This document shows, in pieces, positions 34,682 through 44,338 of a stretch of DNA of 64,000 nt. Within the stretch, counting starts at the first letter, position 1. Each line of letters begins with the position of its first letter. Origin of the DNA: Pontibacillus litoralis JSM 072002. GTDB taxonomy: Bacteria > Bacillota > Bacilli > Bacillales > BH030062. Under the pieces are notes generated by a model. It worked only from the letters and a program-made list of their open reading frames with translations. It made no database searches and was not told the origin of the DNA. The stretch is from positions 1 to 64,000 of the forward strand of contig NZ_AVPG01000005.1 of assembly GCF_000775615.1 (NCBI RefSeq). Reading direction: 5' to 3'. A program made the position numbers and the translations under genes.

Positions 34682-34782
34682 CATGATCGATATTGGGAGT
34701 TCAGACCGTAACCACCAATTCTCACTCCAAACGAAGCTATTTCGGTCTACAATCCTCATCCTAAACGTGCGCATTCTACGAG

Positions 34783-34816
34783 AAAAGGCGGCTTCCTTTC
34801 ATGGAGCCGCCCTGTT
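34783..34816. terminator. Terminator of pepF (and yizD)
   Basis: GGCGGCT pairs with AGCCGCC around a 12-base loop with T-runs on both sides. Confidence 0.8.
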
Positions 34817-34820
34817 TTTG

Positions 34821-36623
34821 CTATGCTTTTATTAAGTTTTCAAATTCGACTAATTTTTCTTCAAACACATCAAGGGCTTCTTCGATTACTTGTTTCGAAG
34901 TCATATCGACCCCAGCTTGTTTAAGCACTTCGATTGGGTAATCACTGCTTCCTGCTTTTAAGAACCCTTTATATCGTTCTACCGCCTGATCTCCTTCTTT
35001 TAGAATTTGTGATGCAAGGGCGGTTGCAGCGGAGAATCCTGTTGCGTATTGGTACACGTAATAGTTGTAATAGAAGTGTGGAATTCGTGCCCATTCTAGA
35101 CCGATTTCATCATCTACCACCATGTTATCTCCGAAATATTTTCGGTTAAGTGCGTGGTACAGTTCTGTCATTTTATCCGCGGTTAGGGATTCGCCGTTTT
35201 GAGCTCGCTGGTGTATATCATGCTCGAATTCAGCAAACATAGTCTGACGGAAAACAGTACCTCGAAAGCCTTCTAAATACTCGTTCAATAAGTACATTTT
35301 TTTCTTCTTGTCGTCTGTTTCTCTTAACAAATAGTCATTTAGCAACGCCTCATTACACGTAGAAGCTACTTCGGCAACGAAAATCGAATAATTCCCATAT
35401 CGATACGATTGATTTTCATGCGTATAATAGCTGTGTAAGGAATGGCCTAGTTCATGAGCAAGTGTAAACATATTATTCACGTTATTTTGCCAATTCATCA
35501 AAATATATGGGTTTGTGCCATATGTCCCAGATGAATACGCTCCACTACGTTTCCCTTTATTTTCTTCGACGTCAATCCAGCGGTTTTCGTAACCTTCTTT
35601 TACAATATTGATATATTCCTCGCCAAGAGGTGCCAAGCCTTTCAATACTAGTTGCTGGGCTTCGTCATAAGAAACCTCCATGTTAGCATCAGGAACGAGA
35701 TCCGCGTATAAATCATACATGTGTAATTCATCTACGCCTAACAGTTCTTTACGTAGCTCAATATAACGTTGTAAAGCTGGCAATCGGTCATTTACGGCTT
35801 CCACTAAGTTATCATAGACAGACTCTGGAATTTTATTACGATCTAGAGCGGCATGGCGTGCTGATTGATAATTTCTTACGGAAGCCGAGAAATTATGTTG
35901 TTTTACTGCTCCGCTTAATGTGGACGCAAATGTATTTTTAAATTGACCGAATGTATCATACATTGCTTCGAAAGCTTTCTTACGCACATTGCGGTCTTTC
36001 GATTTCAAGAAACGAATAAACCTTCCATGTGTTAGATCCACTTCATTGCCTTCTTCATCTTTAATGGTTGGAAAAGGTAAGTCAGCATTGTTTAGTACGC
36101 CAAACGTTTGGGCTGGATTCGACATCACTTCTGATGCTTTCACTAAGAGCGCTTCTTCTTTCTCACTTAACGTGTGAGGTCGCTGACGGGTAATGTCTGT
36201 CAATGCCTTCTTATATAATTTCAGTTCTTCTTTCTCCTCCAAGAACTTCTCGACAGTTCCCTCTTCCATTGCCAATATTTCTGGATCAATAAAGCTCATT
36301 GCGCTGCCTACTTTCGTAATTAGCGACTCCGCTCGGTTGTTCATATCTTGGTATTGGGAATTCGTCGTGTCTTGATCGTAGCGCAGATGCGCATATGTAT
36401 ATAGCTTCCCAACACGGTTAGATAACTCATCTTGTAGCTTCAATAAATCATAAAGCGTATCCGCTGACTCATGGAGCTTTCCTTGGAACGCCTCTATTTG
36501 CGGTATGCTCTCCTTCACCGCTTCCCATTCTTGATTCCACTCTTCTTCTGTCGCAAAAATATCCTCTAATCGCCAAGTCATTTCTACAGGCACTTCTTCT
36601 CGTTTCGGTAAAGCCTTTGCCAC
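34821..36623 (-). CDS. pepF: Oligoendopeptidase F (M3 family)
   Basis: A 600-aa zinc metallopeptidase degrading oligopeptides in the cytoplasm. GTG 36623 is chosen because GAAGGAGG ends 7 bases upstream; the ATG at 36629 is only one or two bases from that site. The zinc motif H-E-L-G-H-S-L-H is near residue 387, with the third ligand Glu in the F-V-A-E-V-A-S-T segment near 415. The family domain order is N-terminal helical lobe, then catalytic lobe. In B. subtilis pepF overexpression affects sporulation initiation by degrading signalling peptides. Confidence 0.95.
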   Translation of the reverse strand: MAKALPKREEVPVEMTWRLEDIFATEEEWNQEWEAVKESIPQIEAFQGKLHESADTLYDLLKLQDELSNRVGKLYTYAHLRYDQDTTNSQYQDMNNRAESLITKVGSAMSFIDPEILAMEEGTVEKFLEEKEELKLYKKALTDITRQRPHTLSEKEEALLVKASEVMSNPAQTFGVLNNADLPFPTIKDEEGNEVDLTHGRFIRFLKSKDRNVRKKAFEAMYDTFGQFKNTFASTLSGAVKQHNFSASVRNYQSARHAALDRNKIPESVYDNLVEAVNDRLPALQRYIELRKELLGVDELHMYDLYADLVPDANMEVSYDEAQQLVLKGLAPLGEEYINIVKEGYENRWIDVEENKGKRSGAYSSGTYGTNPYILMNWQNNVNNMFTLAHELGHSLHSYYTHENQSYRYGNYSIFVAEVASTCNEALLNDYLLRETDDKKKKMYLLNEYLEGFRGTVFRQTMFAEFEHDIHQRAQNGESLTADKMTELYHALNRKYFGDNMVVDDEIGLEWARIPHFYYNYYVYQYATGFSAATALASQILKEGDQAVERYKGFLKAGSSDYPIEVLKQAGVDMTSKQVIEEALDVFEEKLVEFENLIKA

Positions 36624-36717
36624 AATCATTCCTCCTTCATTCTTTGCTATAGTGTACTTTCGTGATAGCGTGATAAATTCCTTCTTTTTTCAGAAAAATG
36701 CTCCAGCATCCACTTAT

Positions 36718-37872
36718 TTAGAGCAGATGCTTTGTTACATACCTTATCATTTCTTCATCTTGTCGCAAAGCCTCATGCACCGTTTGGGGTACAATAATTT
36801 CTTGTTCTTTCCGATAGTGAGAAGGCCCAACCTTCGTTAACATACCTAATTTGCATAATAGATTTGCATAGGACGTTAATAAGGGTGGTGCATTTTGTAT
36901 TAATGGATAAAGGAAGGATTCATTTTCGTCTTCCACCTTTACTATCCCCATTTTCTTTAAAGGTATCACATCCTCAATCAACCATTTAGCTTGCCACATA
37001 TACGGGGTTACTCCATTTTTCCACACCCCCTCAAGAGGCAAGTGAACGCATGTTGGTAGCAAACTAGCATGATATCCTCGTACATAAAGGTATTGATAAA
37101 AAGAGTACGTTCCATTGTTTTTTATAACAGCATGGGGGTTGGCACGAAATCGTTGTTTGTGATGAATCCAAAATGTTTGTAGAAACGTTGGGGACAGTGG
37201 TTTATTCAGTTGAAATAACTTCGGAAATGTAAGTTGTTGTAGTGGAACAAATGTGAGCTGACCGACCATTTGTGTAGCCGACAGTTGATAAGGAGTATGA
37301 AAAATAGCGAACTGCCTTGATTGGGGACAATAAAAATATAATGTGGGTGGAAATGTATTGTGGAACTGATGAAAGAACAGTTGTTCAAATGAAGTAAGTG
37401 AAAGTACTTTTGGCTGTCGTTGTTTGAACCGATTTCCTCCCATAATCCATAACGGAACGATGCCATGAGCCTTATAACCTTTCGTTCTATCCATCATTAT
37501 TTCCTGGGAAATTCGACAACACTGATACTCAATCGCTATTTGACGATTCCCTATTGTAAGTAACAGATCAGGCCGCTGTCTTAATGCAGGTAAATATGCT
37601 TCCAATTGCACTTGATAGCCTTGACGTGTGAACCATTCATACAACTGAACTTTTCCTTGTTCGTGGTAAGAGCCTTCTCCAGAAGCGTTGGTACATGTGG
37701 ATTTAGGAAGGTGAGCAAAGTGGGGAACCGTTCTTGAACCGGCTTTCATTTGGACTTGTTCTTTACATGTCGGGCAATAAAACGTGGCGTTTTTTCTTAG
37801 GTGAGAAATGTGTTTTCGCGAATGTTGCATTAATATACACGACTTACCAGCTTGGTCTATCGCTCTAAGCAT
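36718..37872 (-). CDS. coiA: Competence protein CoiA
   Basis: A 384-aa protein. ATG 37872 is preceded by AAGGAGG; the longer GTG 37899 lies upstream of it. The N-terminus has F-Y-C-P-T-C-K-E-Q-V (residues 30-39, half of a zinc-binding site). A nuclease-like domain follows, with E-Y-Q-C-C-R-I near residue 122 and a preceding Asp in R-P-D-L-L-L, consistent with a PD-(D/E)xK fold. CoiA acts in transformation with DprA and RecA. Its presence between pepF and cls/mecA fits the B. subtilis order. Confidence 0.9.
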   Translation of the reverse strand: MLRAIDQAGKSCILMQHSRKHISHLRKNATFYCPTCKEQVQMKAGSRTVPHFAHLPKSTCTNASGEGSYHEQGKVQLYEWFTRQGYQVQLEAYLPALRQRPDLLLTIGNRQIAIEYQCCRISQEIMMDRTKGYKAHGIVPLWIMGGNRFKQRQPKVLSLTSFEQLFFHQFHNTFPPTLYFYCPQSRQFAIFHTPYQLSATQMVGQLTFVPLQQLTFPKLFQLNKPLSPTFLQTFWIHHKQRFRANPHAVIKNNGTYSFYQYLYVRGYHASLLPTCVHLPLEGVWKNGVTPYMWQAKWLIEDVIPLKKMGIVKVEDENESFLYPLIQNAPPLLTSYANLLCKLGMLTKVGPSHYRKEQEIIVPQTVHEALRQDEEMIRYVTKHLL

Positions 37873-37935
37873 ATCGTAAATGACCTCCTTCTCTAACACC
37901 TATACGACAAAAAAGTATACATTCCTGCAAAGAAT

Positions 37936-37974
37936 TAAAAAAACTAGCATCAATTCGCTCCTTGATGCTAGCTT
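37936..37974 (-). terminator. Terminator of cls
   Basis: On the minus strand CTAGCATCAA pairs with TTGATGCTAG around a 10-base loop and seven T follow. Confidence 0.85.
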
Positions 37975-37978
37975 AAGT

Positions 37979-39490
37979 TTATAATAGCGGCGATAACAAA
38001 CGGCAAGTCGATTCAAAAAAGCGCCGATACAACGGGCGTTTACGAAATTCTTCTAACATAATTTCTTCCGAATGCTGCAGATCATTCAAAAAGTCATTCA
38101 CAAGCGTAAAAGTACTTTCTGTGCGATACAGAAAGGCATTCACTTCAAAATTCAAGTGAAAACTTCGCATATCCATATTCGAAGTACCGATAGAAGCTAG
38201 TTCATTATCTACTATAATAAATTTACTATGCATAAATCCTTTTTGGTACGCATACACCTTCACACCTGCTTCTAATAACTCCGGAAAGTAGGAATGCGAG
38301 GCGTAGAAGACGATTTTCTTATCTGGGCGACTTGGTACTAACAAGCGCACGTCCACTCCACTTAAAGCGGCATTTTTTAATGCTGTACGAATATCATCAT
38401 CAGGAATAAAGTACGGAGAGGCAATCCAAATGGTTTTCTTTGCCGACACGATCATGGAGAAGAAGACATGTTTAATGACTTCCCACTCGTTATCAGGCCC
38501 ACTAGCAATCATTTGCACACCACCAAGATTATTTGCCTCAATAAGCTTAGGAGAAAAATATTCATTCATTAATAGTGCTTCACCTGTCATGTAATACCAG
38601 TCCCTAAGGAAGATTAATTGCAAACTACGTACCGATTCCCCCTTCACATACAAATGTGTATCACGCCAGTAGCCAAAGTAGGCATCACGCCCTAAGTACT
38701 CATCACCAATATTTAAACCTCCTACTAAGGCGACATCACCGTCAACGACGACAATTTTACGGTGATTACGAAAATTAATTTTGTTATTTAGAAATGGTAA
38801 ACGCACAGGTGAAAACGGAACAATATGTACACCGGCTTCAATCATTTCTTGTTTATATGTGCTCGACAACTGCCAACTTCCTACAGCATCATATAAAAAT
38901 CGAACCTCGACGCCGTTCCGAGCTTTCTCCTTTAGAATCTCTTTAATTTCTTGACCAATTTCATCATGGCGAACAATATAATATTCCATATGAATATGAT
39001 GAGTGGCCTTTTTCAATTCATCTAATAGAACAGTAAACTTTACATCCCCATCCGTTAATACTTTCGTCTCTGTATTAAATGTAATCGGAGAATTCCCTAA
39101 CCGCTGAGCTAAAGAAAATAACAACCGTTGATGATCGCCCATTTGCTTTAATTGATTCTGATCAATGAATCGACTACCTTCAATTTGTTGAAATGCTTGA
39201 TCATCTAATTCACCTTTTTGAGCAAACATTTTTCGTTTTCGATAATTTTGGCCAAACATAATATAGAAGAAGAAACCGATATATGGAACAGCTGCTAATA
39301 CGAGTAGCCATGTAAGCGTTTGAGAAGGATGTCGATTTTCAAAAAAGATTACAATACTAATAAAGATGGCTGAAATAGTAAAAAATACTGGCATACTTCC
39401 TAACAGCCAGCCTTCCCAATACTCTTTTGTCATAAATAATAGAAAAGCAATTATGCCTAAAAATAATAAAATCTGAATTCGCTTAAACAT
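37979..39490 (-). CDS. cls: Cardiolipin synthase
   Basis: A 503-aa membrane enzyme that joins two phosphatidylglycerols into cardiolipin and glycerol. Two N-terminal helices (about residues 5-22 and 30-48, with a third near 62-78) precede two phospholipase D motifs: N-H-R-K-I-V-V-V-D-G near residue 237 and H-S-K-F-I-I-V-D near 420. In the first motif the His is at the usual position and Lys two residues on. It lies between coiA and mecA, an insertion relative to B. subtilis. Other cls genes may exist elsewhere. Confidence 0.94.
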   Translation of the reverse strand: MFKRIQILLFLGIIAFLLFMTKEYWEGWLLGSMPVFFTISAIFISIVIFFENRHPSQTLTWLLVLAAVPYIGFFFYIMFGQNYRKRKMFAQKGELDDQAFQQIEGSRFIDQNQLKQMGDHQRLLFSLAQRLGNSPITFNTETKVLTDGDVKFTVLLDELKKATHHIHMEYYIVRHDEIGQEIKEILKEKARNGVEVRFLYDAVGSWQLSSTYKQEMIEAGVHIVPFSPVRLPFLNNKINFRNHRKIVVVDGDVALVGGLNIGDEYLGRDAYFGYWRDTHLYVKGESVRSLQLIFLRDWYYMTGEALLMNEYFSPKLIEANNLGGVQMIASGPDNEWEVIKHVFFSMIVSAKKTIWIASPYFIPDDDIRTALKNAALSGVDVRLLVPSRPDKKIVFYASHSYFPELLEAGVKVYAYQKGFMHSKFIIVDNELASIGTSNMDMRSFHLNFEVNAFLYRTESTFTLVNDFLNDLQHSEEIMLEEFRKRPLYRRFFESTCRLLSPLL

Positions 39491-39593
39491 TTATTTTGTT
39501 CCTTTCTTATGTACCCATTATTCCATCTTAATGAATCTTCCCTTCCTTTTTACGGAATATGATTAAAAATGTTTCATTCCATTTTAAAAGTGT

Positions 39594-39627
39594 AAAAAAA
39601 GCGGCAACTTTAAATCGTTGCCGCTTC
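39594..39627 (-). terminator. Terminator of mecA
   Basis: On the minus strand AAGCGGCAACG pairs with AGTTGCCGCTT and seven T follow. Confidence 0.85.
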
Positions 39628-39636
39628 CTTCCTTAA

Positions 39637-40335
39637 TTATGATGGAAAATAATTCGCAATGTTACACAATGCATCTTGAGTTATAATACTCTTCCCGTAT
39701 TCTTGTAGACGATATACAGACACTGGGGATTCATGACCAAATTCAAGTAATTGGCTTAAAATGTTTTCTTTTTCTTCATCACTTAATAGCTCTGACGTAA
39801 AATCAATATACACATAATAAGCATCGTTAAAATGGTACAATTGATCTTCTACACCATTCGGCTTTCGGAAATAATGACTTAATTGAATGACATCTTCTAA
39901 ATCTTGAAAACGAATAACAAAGGATAACGTTTGATTCTGTTCTCCATCATCTTCATCCACTTTCTGTTCCCTTTCATCCGATTCATTATTTATATTCAAA
40001 TCATTTTCAAGCATGGACTCTAGTTTTTCATCGACAGGCATATCAATCGTTTTACCATCCTCTGTTGGCAATTCCAGCTTCTGTCCATCTTTAGATAGTT
40101 GAGCTTTTGTCACTACTATTTCTAAACCTTTATCCATTGCTTGCACTTGAATCCATAAAGGCCCTTCAATATTAAATTCCTCTTCACCATTCACTTCATC
40201 CATCATCTGCCAGAAAAGTTGTTCACTTCTTTCACGATTGTACCAAATCTCTTCTCTGTCAAACCCTCGATCTTCAATATCCATATAGGTAACATAAAAT
40301 TTTACGGTATTTTCATTAATGCGTTCTATTTCCAT
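39637..40335 (-). CDS. mecA: Adaptor protein MecA
   Basis: A 232-aa adaptor for ClpC. The third ATG (40335) is preceded by GGGAG at 8 bases and gives the M-E-I-E-R-I-N-E start known from B. subtilis; the first ATG is too close to the site. N-terminal substrate-binding domain (R-G-F-D-R-E-E-I-W-Y-N-R near 23-34), an acidic linker (about 115-130), and the C-terminal ClpC-binding domain (L-S-F-V-I-R-F, L-S-H-Y-F). MecA targets ComK, and paralogues affect other regulators. Confidence 0.95.
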   Translation of the reverse strand: MEIERINENTVKFYVTYMDIEDRGFDREEIWYNRERSEQLFWQMMDEVNGEEEFNIEGPLWIQVQAMDKGLEIVVTKAQLSKDGQKLELPTEDGKTIDMPVDEKLESMLENDLNINNESDEREQKVDEDDGEQNQTLSFVIRFQDLEDVIQLSHYFRKPNGVEDQLYHFNDAYYVYIDFTSELLSDEEKENILSQLLEFGHESPVSVYRLQEYGKSIITQDALCNIANYFPS

Positions 40336-40667
40336 TTCCATCGCTCCCTTCTAATGATTGTTTTAGGTGGAAGGGATACCTTTACCCTTGTCAAGAGTTC
40401 TTGTTTACAACGTACCTTATGTTGTAATAGTTCAACCATAACATACAATTTGCAAATCTTCATGTAGTACTATTATTTTATGACAATCAAGGTTCGTTTG
40501 AAAATATAATTGCTCAAAAAGTTAAAAACAAATGAATGACTAGATGTTTTTAACTATTGGTTAGTTTCTAATTGTAGCCGATTACGTTATCATTGTCACG
40601 AAAAATTCGGAGTTTTCTAAGCAAAAAAACATTGCGCCAAAAGGGAACTTTGATCAGAACCCATTTC
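40336..40667 (-). other. Intergenic region between spx and mecA
   Basis: About 330 bases with no supported gene. It should hold the mecA promoter; TACAAT-like elements occur but no convincing -35/-10 pair was found. The B. subtilis gene yjbE, which lies here in that species, is absent. Confidence 0.5.
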
Positions 40668-40707
40668 AAAAAACGACAATCCTATCTCATTAAGGATTGT
40701 CGCTTCC
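40668..40707 (-). terminator. Terminator of spx
   Basis: On the minus strand CGACAATCCT pairs with AGGATTGTCG and six T follow. Confidence 0.85.
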
Positions 40708-40728
40708 ATTCGAATGTATGCCTTGTGA

Positions 40729-41124
40729 TTAATTAACCATACGCTGAGCTTCCATTAATTGAAATGTACGTACTTTCCTAGGTAAGAAGCGGCGAATTTC
40801 ATCTTCATTATAACCGACCTGTAATCGTTTTTCGTCTAATATAATTGGACGACGAAGTAAACCAGGGTTGTTCTTAATCATTTGTAGTAAATCTTTCATT
40901 GGAAGCTGGTCTAATTCAACCTCCATGTTCTGAAATACTTTTGATCGGGTGGAAATAATCTCATCTGTACCATCTTCAGTCATTCGAAGTACCTCTTTAA
41001 TTTCGTCAATAGACAGCGGTTCTGAGAAAATGTTCCTCTCTTCAAACGGTATGTCATGTGCCTCTAACCAAGCTCGTGCTTTACGACATGATGTACAACT
41101 TGGAGAAGTATAAAGTGTAACCAT
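40729..41124 (-). CDS. spx: Global redox regulator Spx (SpxA)
   Basis: A 131-aa ArsC-like protein that binds the RNA polymerase alpha subunit and switches on thiol-stress genes. The redox switch C-T-S-C is at residues 10-13, and [14 protein letters not shown] near residue 91 is the conserved polymerase-binding helix region. The length is identical to B. subtilis Spx. Unlike the B. subtilis C-terminus (L-A-N), this one ends Q-R-M-V-N, which may influence ClpXP recognition. The adaptor gene spxH is in the same window. Confidence 0.97.
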   Translation of the reverse strand: MVTLYTSPSCTSCRKARAWLEAHDIPFEERNIFSEPLSIDEIKEVLRMTEDGTDEIISTRSKVFQNMEVELDQLPMKDLLQMIKNNPGLLRRPIILDEKRLQVGYNEDEIRRFLPRKVRTFQLMEAQRMVN

Positions 41125-41444
41125 TCAATCTTCACTCCTCAATCGAAATTTATAACTAAATGAATCCTTTTATTCACTCTTAAATTAAAATTAATGTAAT
41201 GTAAAAACTATATGTTAAGTATACTACAATACACATTAAAAAAGTAGGGAATATCATAAATTCCTAACTAATTACACATTTATTACACATTTCATTTACA
41301 TACATATTCATTACATACGTATCATTCCACCTAATCAAAAAAACAAAACATCTTTCTGTACATTTTTTTAAAAAATGTCATGAAACCGTTATCTCACAAA
41401 CTGAGCGATTATCATTCTCAATATACTAAATGATTGAATTTATA
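41125..41444 (-). promoter_or_regulatory. Long upstream region of spx
   Basis: No gene is visible. On the minus strand TATACT (41218-41223) is a likely -10 with a poor -35, as expected of a controlled promoter. Other elements are a tandem duplication of ATTACACATTT (41271-41292), a 19-base palindrome ACATTTTTTTAAAAAATGT (41360-41378) and a Fur-like box TGAGCGATTATCATTCTCA (41402-41420). Confidence 0.45.
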
Positions 41445-41491
41445 AACCCCAAACAGTACGTAGTTACATTAACCGAGGTACGTTTGGGGTA
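41445..41491 (-). terminator. Terminator of yjbC
   Basis: On the minus strand ACCCCAAACGTAC pairs with GTACTGTTTGGGGT with an internal bulge, followed by TTATAAA. Confidence 0.7.
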
Positions 41492-41501
41492 ATGCTTGTT
41501 G

Positions 41502-42095
41502 CTAAGCTTCTTCTTTCGAGTCTAACGTTTCTAATATGTTCTCGTTTGAGGCGTCCTCATCCATTGTCAGTACTTCTTCAACAGGTTGATAGGACTTACC
41601 ATATAACTCTTCATCTTTGTACGTATGAATCTTAACGTACATTTGTTTCATCTTCTCATAAATGGTTTCTTCGGATTCGTGTTCAGGGGACCAATAGAGG
41701 ATTTCCATTTGGTTTAATTCATTTGTAGCAAGAGACCTTCTTGTATAACCAATGGAGGTAGCATGTTCGAATCCTTCTTTCTGGTAGAATCTGAGGCGCT
41801 TCTCGGTATCCGTATCATCATAATCAACGGGCTCTACTTCTAAAATAATTGGCTTTTCTTTCTTTTTCAACTTTTCAATTAGCTTGTGCCCAATTCCTTG
41901 TCCACGAGCTTGTCCAGACACCCACACATAGTCGATAAAAATGAAGGAATCAAACTCCGCGTACATCAAAACGTGTGACGAACTTTCATCTTTATGGTAC
42001 ACATCACTCTTTTCATTCAAGAGCAGTTCCATATGCTCTTTCGATTTCATTTCCTCAATCGGAAAATACTGATTTAATTTCTCATACCAATTCAT
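41502..42095 (-). CDS. yjbC: GNAT acetyltransferase YjbC
   Basis: A 197-aa acetyltransferase. The acetyl-CoA loop is R-G-Q-G-I-G-H-K-L-I near residues 64-73 and E-P-V-D near 83. An acidic C-terminal tail of about 40 residues follows. In B. subtilis yjbC forms an operon with spxA (yjbC-spxA) and its promoters contribute to spx transcription. Here a terminator and 320 bases separate them, so the operon may be looser. The substrate is unknown. Confidence 0.88.
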   Translation of the reverse strand: MNWYEKLNQYFPIEEMKSKEHMELLLNEKSDVYHKDESSSHVLMYAEFDSFIFIDYVWVSGQARGQGIGHKLIEKLKKKEKPIILEVEPVDYDDTDTEKRLRFYQKEGFEHATSIGYTRRSLATNELNQMEILYWSPEHESEETIYEKMKQMYVKIHTYKDEELYGKSYQPVEEVLTMDEDASNENILETLDSKEEA

Positions 42096-42213
42096 TAATC
42101 TACTCCTTTTAGTGTAGTCTTTTTTATTATACCGAAAATTCTCTCATTTGTGAAATTTCTACTTGATACGTTAGTCGTTTTAGTTTAAACAACCGTTCAT
42201 GAATATATGAGCA

Positions 42214-42253
42214 AAATAAAGAACCTTAGCTTTTTTTATGCTAAGGTTCTTAT
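42214..42253 (-). terminator. Terminator of the DUF4015 gene
   Basis: AAGAACCTTAGC and GCTAAGGTTCTT form a perfect 12-bp stem around a T-rich loop, with TATTTTG on the minus-strand side. Confidence 0.8.
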
Positions 42254-42256
42254 ACC

Positions 42257-43477
42257 CTAATCTAAAGGTGTGTAATCGACATTTTTCGTATACGTATTTC
42301 CTGCATTCCACAACAGAAACTCCTGAATCCCTTGTTCGTTTAACGCTTTAATTTGCGCTTCTACTTCTGCTTTACCGTATTGTTTTGGCGCTCCTGAATA
42401 CAACCAAGGTGCTTCAAAGTCTTGAATCCACGGTCTTGACGTTGGTGGATCTTCTAATTCGCCTAAACGTTCATTTTCTACCTTCGCATACTCTAAAATG
42501 GTACGATACGGTTCTTCATCGGGATTATTAATTCCAAAATAAGAAGTCCAATGGGAAGGATAAATCATCGATGAAATCACATCTACTTCATTGGCAATCT
42601 TACTGAAATTCTGCCCAATGCCTGGCGCTTCTGGTATCGTTGCTGCATAACCAAAAATATCAACTGACACGTCAATATCATAATCTTCTAATTGTTGATA
42701 CGCATAATCGACAAAATCAGTCACGGCTGTTACACGTTTTTGTACATTGTCCCCTTCCGTATCCGCGTACTCTCCTTCACTGTAAGTTAACTCTTTATCT
42801 CGCGTTTCAAATCCTTCTGGAAAACGAACGTAATCAAATTGAATCTCTTTAAAGCCCATTTCTGCTGCTTTCTTTGCGATACTGATATTATAGTCCCATA
42901 CTTCTTTCTGAAATGGATTTACGAATGCCTCTCCTCTACTATTGGTCCATACTTCACCATTTTTCTGAAAAGATAAATCTGGACGTTTCTCAGCTAATTT
43001 ATTATCCTTAAACACAACGATTCTAGCAATTGGATATATCTCTTTTTCTTCTAGAGTCTCTAAAATAGCACGCGGATCTTCTATATAGTCTTTTCCAATA
43101 TCATGGTAAGGAGACCCTTTGTCAGGTTGATACGTTAATATCCCCGCATCCTCTTTAATATCAATGACCATACTATTCAGCTCCGAATCATCAACAAGCT
43201 GAACTAACTCATCAAATCGACTCCCACCTGCACTGGGACCTGTCACATAAATCCCTTTAACACCATCTTTTGGATATTCGAATTCAAGTCCTGTGTCATA
43301 GACGAATCTTGGCATCGCATCAGGTAGTGTCCTTTCTGTTAATGCCGCTTCATACCCAATATGCATCGTCACTTGCTTGGCATCTGCCTCGGCAAATACA
43401 GTATTATGTACAGGTAAACAAACCCCTGTTAATAATACACCCATAGCTATTACATTCTTCATTTGAAATCTCCCCAT
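42257..43477 (-). CDS. Putative glycoside hydrolase, DUF4015 family (secreted)
   Basis: A 406-aa secreted protein. The signal peptide covers residues 1-29 (hydrophobic V-I-A-M-G-V-L-L-T-G-V-C-L). The rest is a TIM-barrel-type DUF4015 domain: G-I-Y-V-T-G-P-S-A-G near residue 78, V-I-D-I-K-E-D-A-G near 108, Q-F-D-Y-V-R-F-P near 216 and V-D-I-F-G-Y near 270. Asp and Glu in these motifs are the likely active site. Relatives are thought to act on cell-wall or exopolysaccharide sugars without proof. GAGGTG precedes the ATG. It stands alone. Confidence 0.88.
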   Translation of the reverse strand: MGRFQMKNVIAMGVLLTGVCLPVHNTVFAEADAKQVTMHIGYEAALTERTLPDAMPRFVYDTGLEFEYPKDGVKGIYVTGPSAGGSRFDELVQLVDDSELNSMVIDIKEDAGILTYQPDKGSPYHDIGKDYIEDPRAILETLEEKEIYPIARIVVFKDNKLAEKRPDLSFQKNGEVWTNSRGEAFVNPFQKEVWDYNISIAKKAAEMGFKEIQFDYVRFPEGFETRDKELTYSEGEYADTEGDNVQKRVTAVTDFVDYAYQQLEDYDIDVSVDIFGYAATIPEAPGIGQNFSKIANEVDVISSMIYPSHWTSYFGINNPDEEPYRTILEYAKVENERLGELEDPPTSRPWIQDFEAPWLYSGAPKQYGKAEVEAQIKALNEQGIQEFLLWNAGNTYTKNVDYTPLD

Positions 43478-43669
43478 TGTTACACCTCTTCTATATATAT
43501 GTATGTATCTATTATAAAAGAGTTATATACTATTTTAAAAACATTTTTCACAACGAACTATCAAAATAAGTAATATCTTCCTATAGAAGCGTTGTTCGAC
43601 TTCCCTTAATAGTAGAATAAACTTTAGTGTGATATACTATTCATAACTGCCTAAAAAGTAGGTGATAAC

Positions 43670-44035
43670 ATGCATCAAGTTAAAAATTGGGTTACTTTGT
43701 TCATTATACTTTTAACTACAACATTTATTTTCCTAACTTTCTCTCCCTATCAACAACTTGTGCATTATATTAATGTACTATTCTATGTCTTTTTGCTATT
43801 GCTTATCGTATGTCTGTTTACATATACGAAGAAAAATGGTTTCTTTGATGGTGTGACATTTGGATTCAGGCGATTTTACCATATCATGAAGCAAGATGAT
43901 TTATTAGATGAATGGAAAGAAAAGCGACTACCTTCAGAAAAAGTAAATATATCTTTATACAAAGTAATGCAATTTCAAACTATTGCAACCGGCTTATTGT
44001 TAGTCCTTCTCATGTGTCTTTATTACTTAATCTAA
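43670..44035 (+). CDS. DUF3899 membrane protein
   Basis: A 121-aa protein with three membrane helices (about residues 8-26, 33-52 and 98-118). The middle segment K-K-N-G-F-F-D-G-V-T-F-G-F-R-R-F near residue 54 is typical of DUF3899. A GTAGGTG site precedes the ATG. Function unknown. Confidence 0.75.
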   Translation: MHQVKNWVTLFIILLTTTFIFLTFSPYQQLVHYINVLFYVFLLLLIVCLFTYTKKNGFFDGVTFGFRRFYHIMKQDDLLDEWKEKRLPSEKVNISLYKVMQFQTIATGLLLVLLMCLYYLI

Positions 44036-44057
44036 GAAATGTATGACAACAGCTAGA

Positions 44058-44101
44058 AGAAACCTAAGGAATTTGAATTCTATTCTTTCTTAGGTTTTTT
44101 T
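44058..44101 (+). terminator. Terminator of the DUF3899 gene
   Basis: AAACCTAAG pairs with CTTAGGTTT, followed by a run of T. The remaining bases to 44230 show nothing identifiable. Confidence 0.7.
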
Positions 44102-44230
44102 GATATGGATAAACTTCTAATGCTTTCTTCATGCATAGAGGATGCATCGAATACAAGCAACGAAGCTTTCTCTTTTCCTAGTTCCCAAAGCCCAAACATC
44201 AAATAATAGTTCCTTTCCCCTTTTCATACC

Positions 44231-44284
44231 ATAAAAAAATCATACTCATGCACCTTCTTAAATAAGGTGCACCGGAGTATGATT
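44231..44284 (-). terminator. Terminator of the opp operon
   Basis: On the minus strand AATCATACTC pairs with GAGTATGATT and GTGCACCTT with AAGGTGCA in one long stem; seven T follow. Confidence 0.85.
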
Positions 44285-44338
44285 GGATAGTTATTTTTTC
44301 TTTATCTTCATTTAGCTAAATGATCCATTTAATTTGGA

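Noticed and set aside
41360-41378. AT palindrome as a terminator
   Set aside because: No G/C in the stem core and no gene ends here; it is more like an operator or chance.
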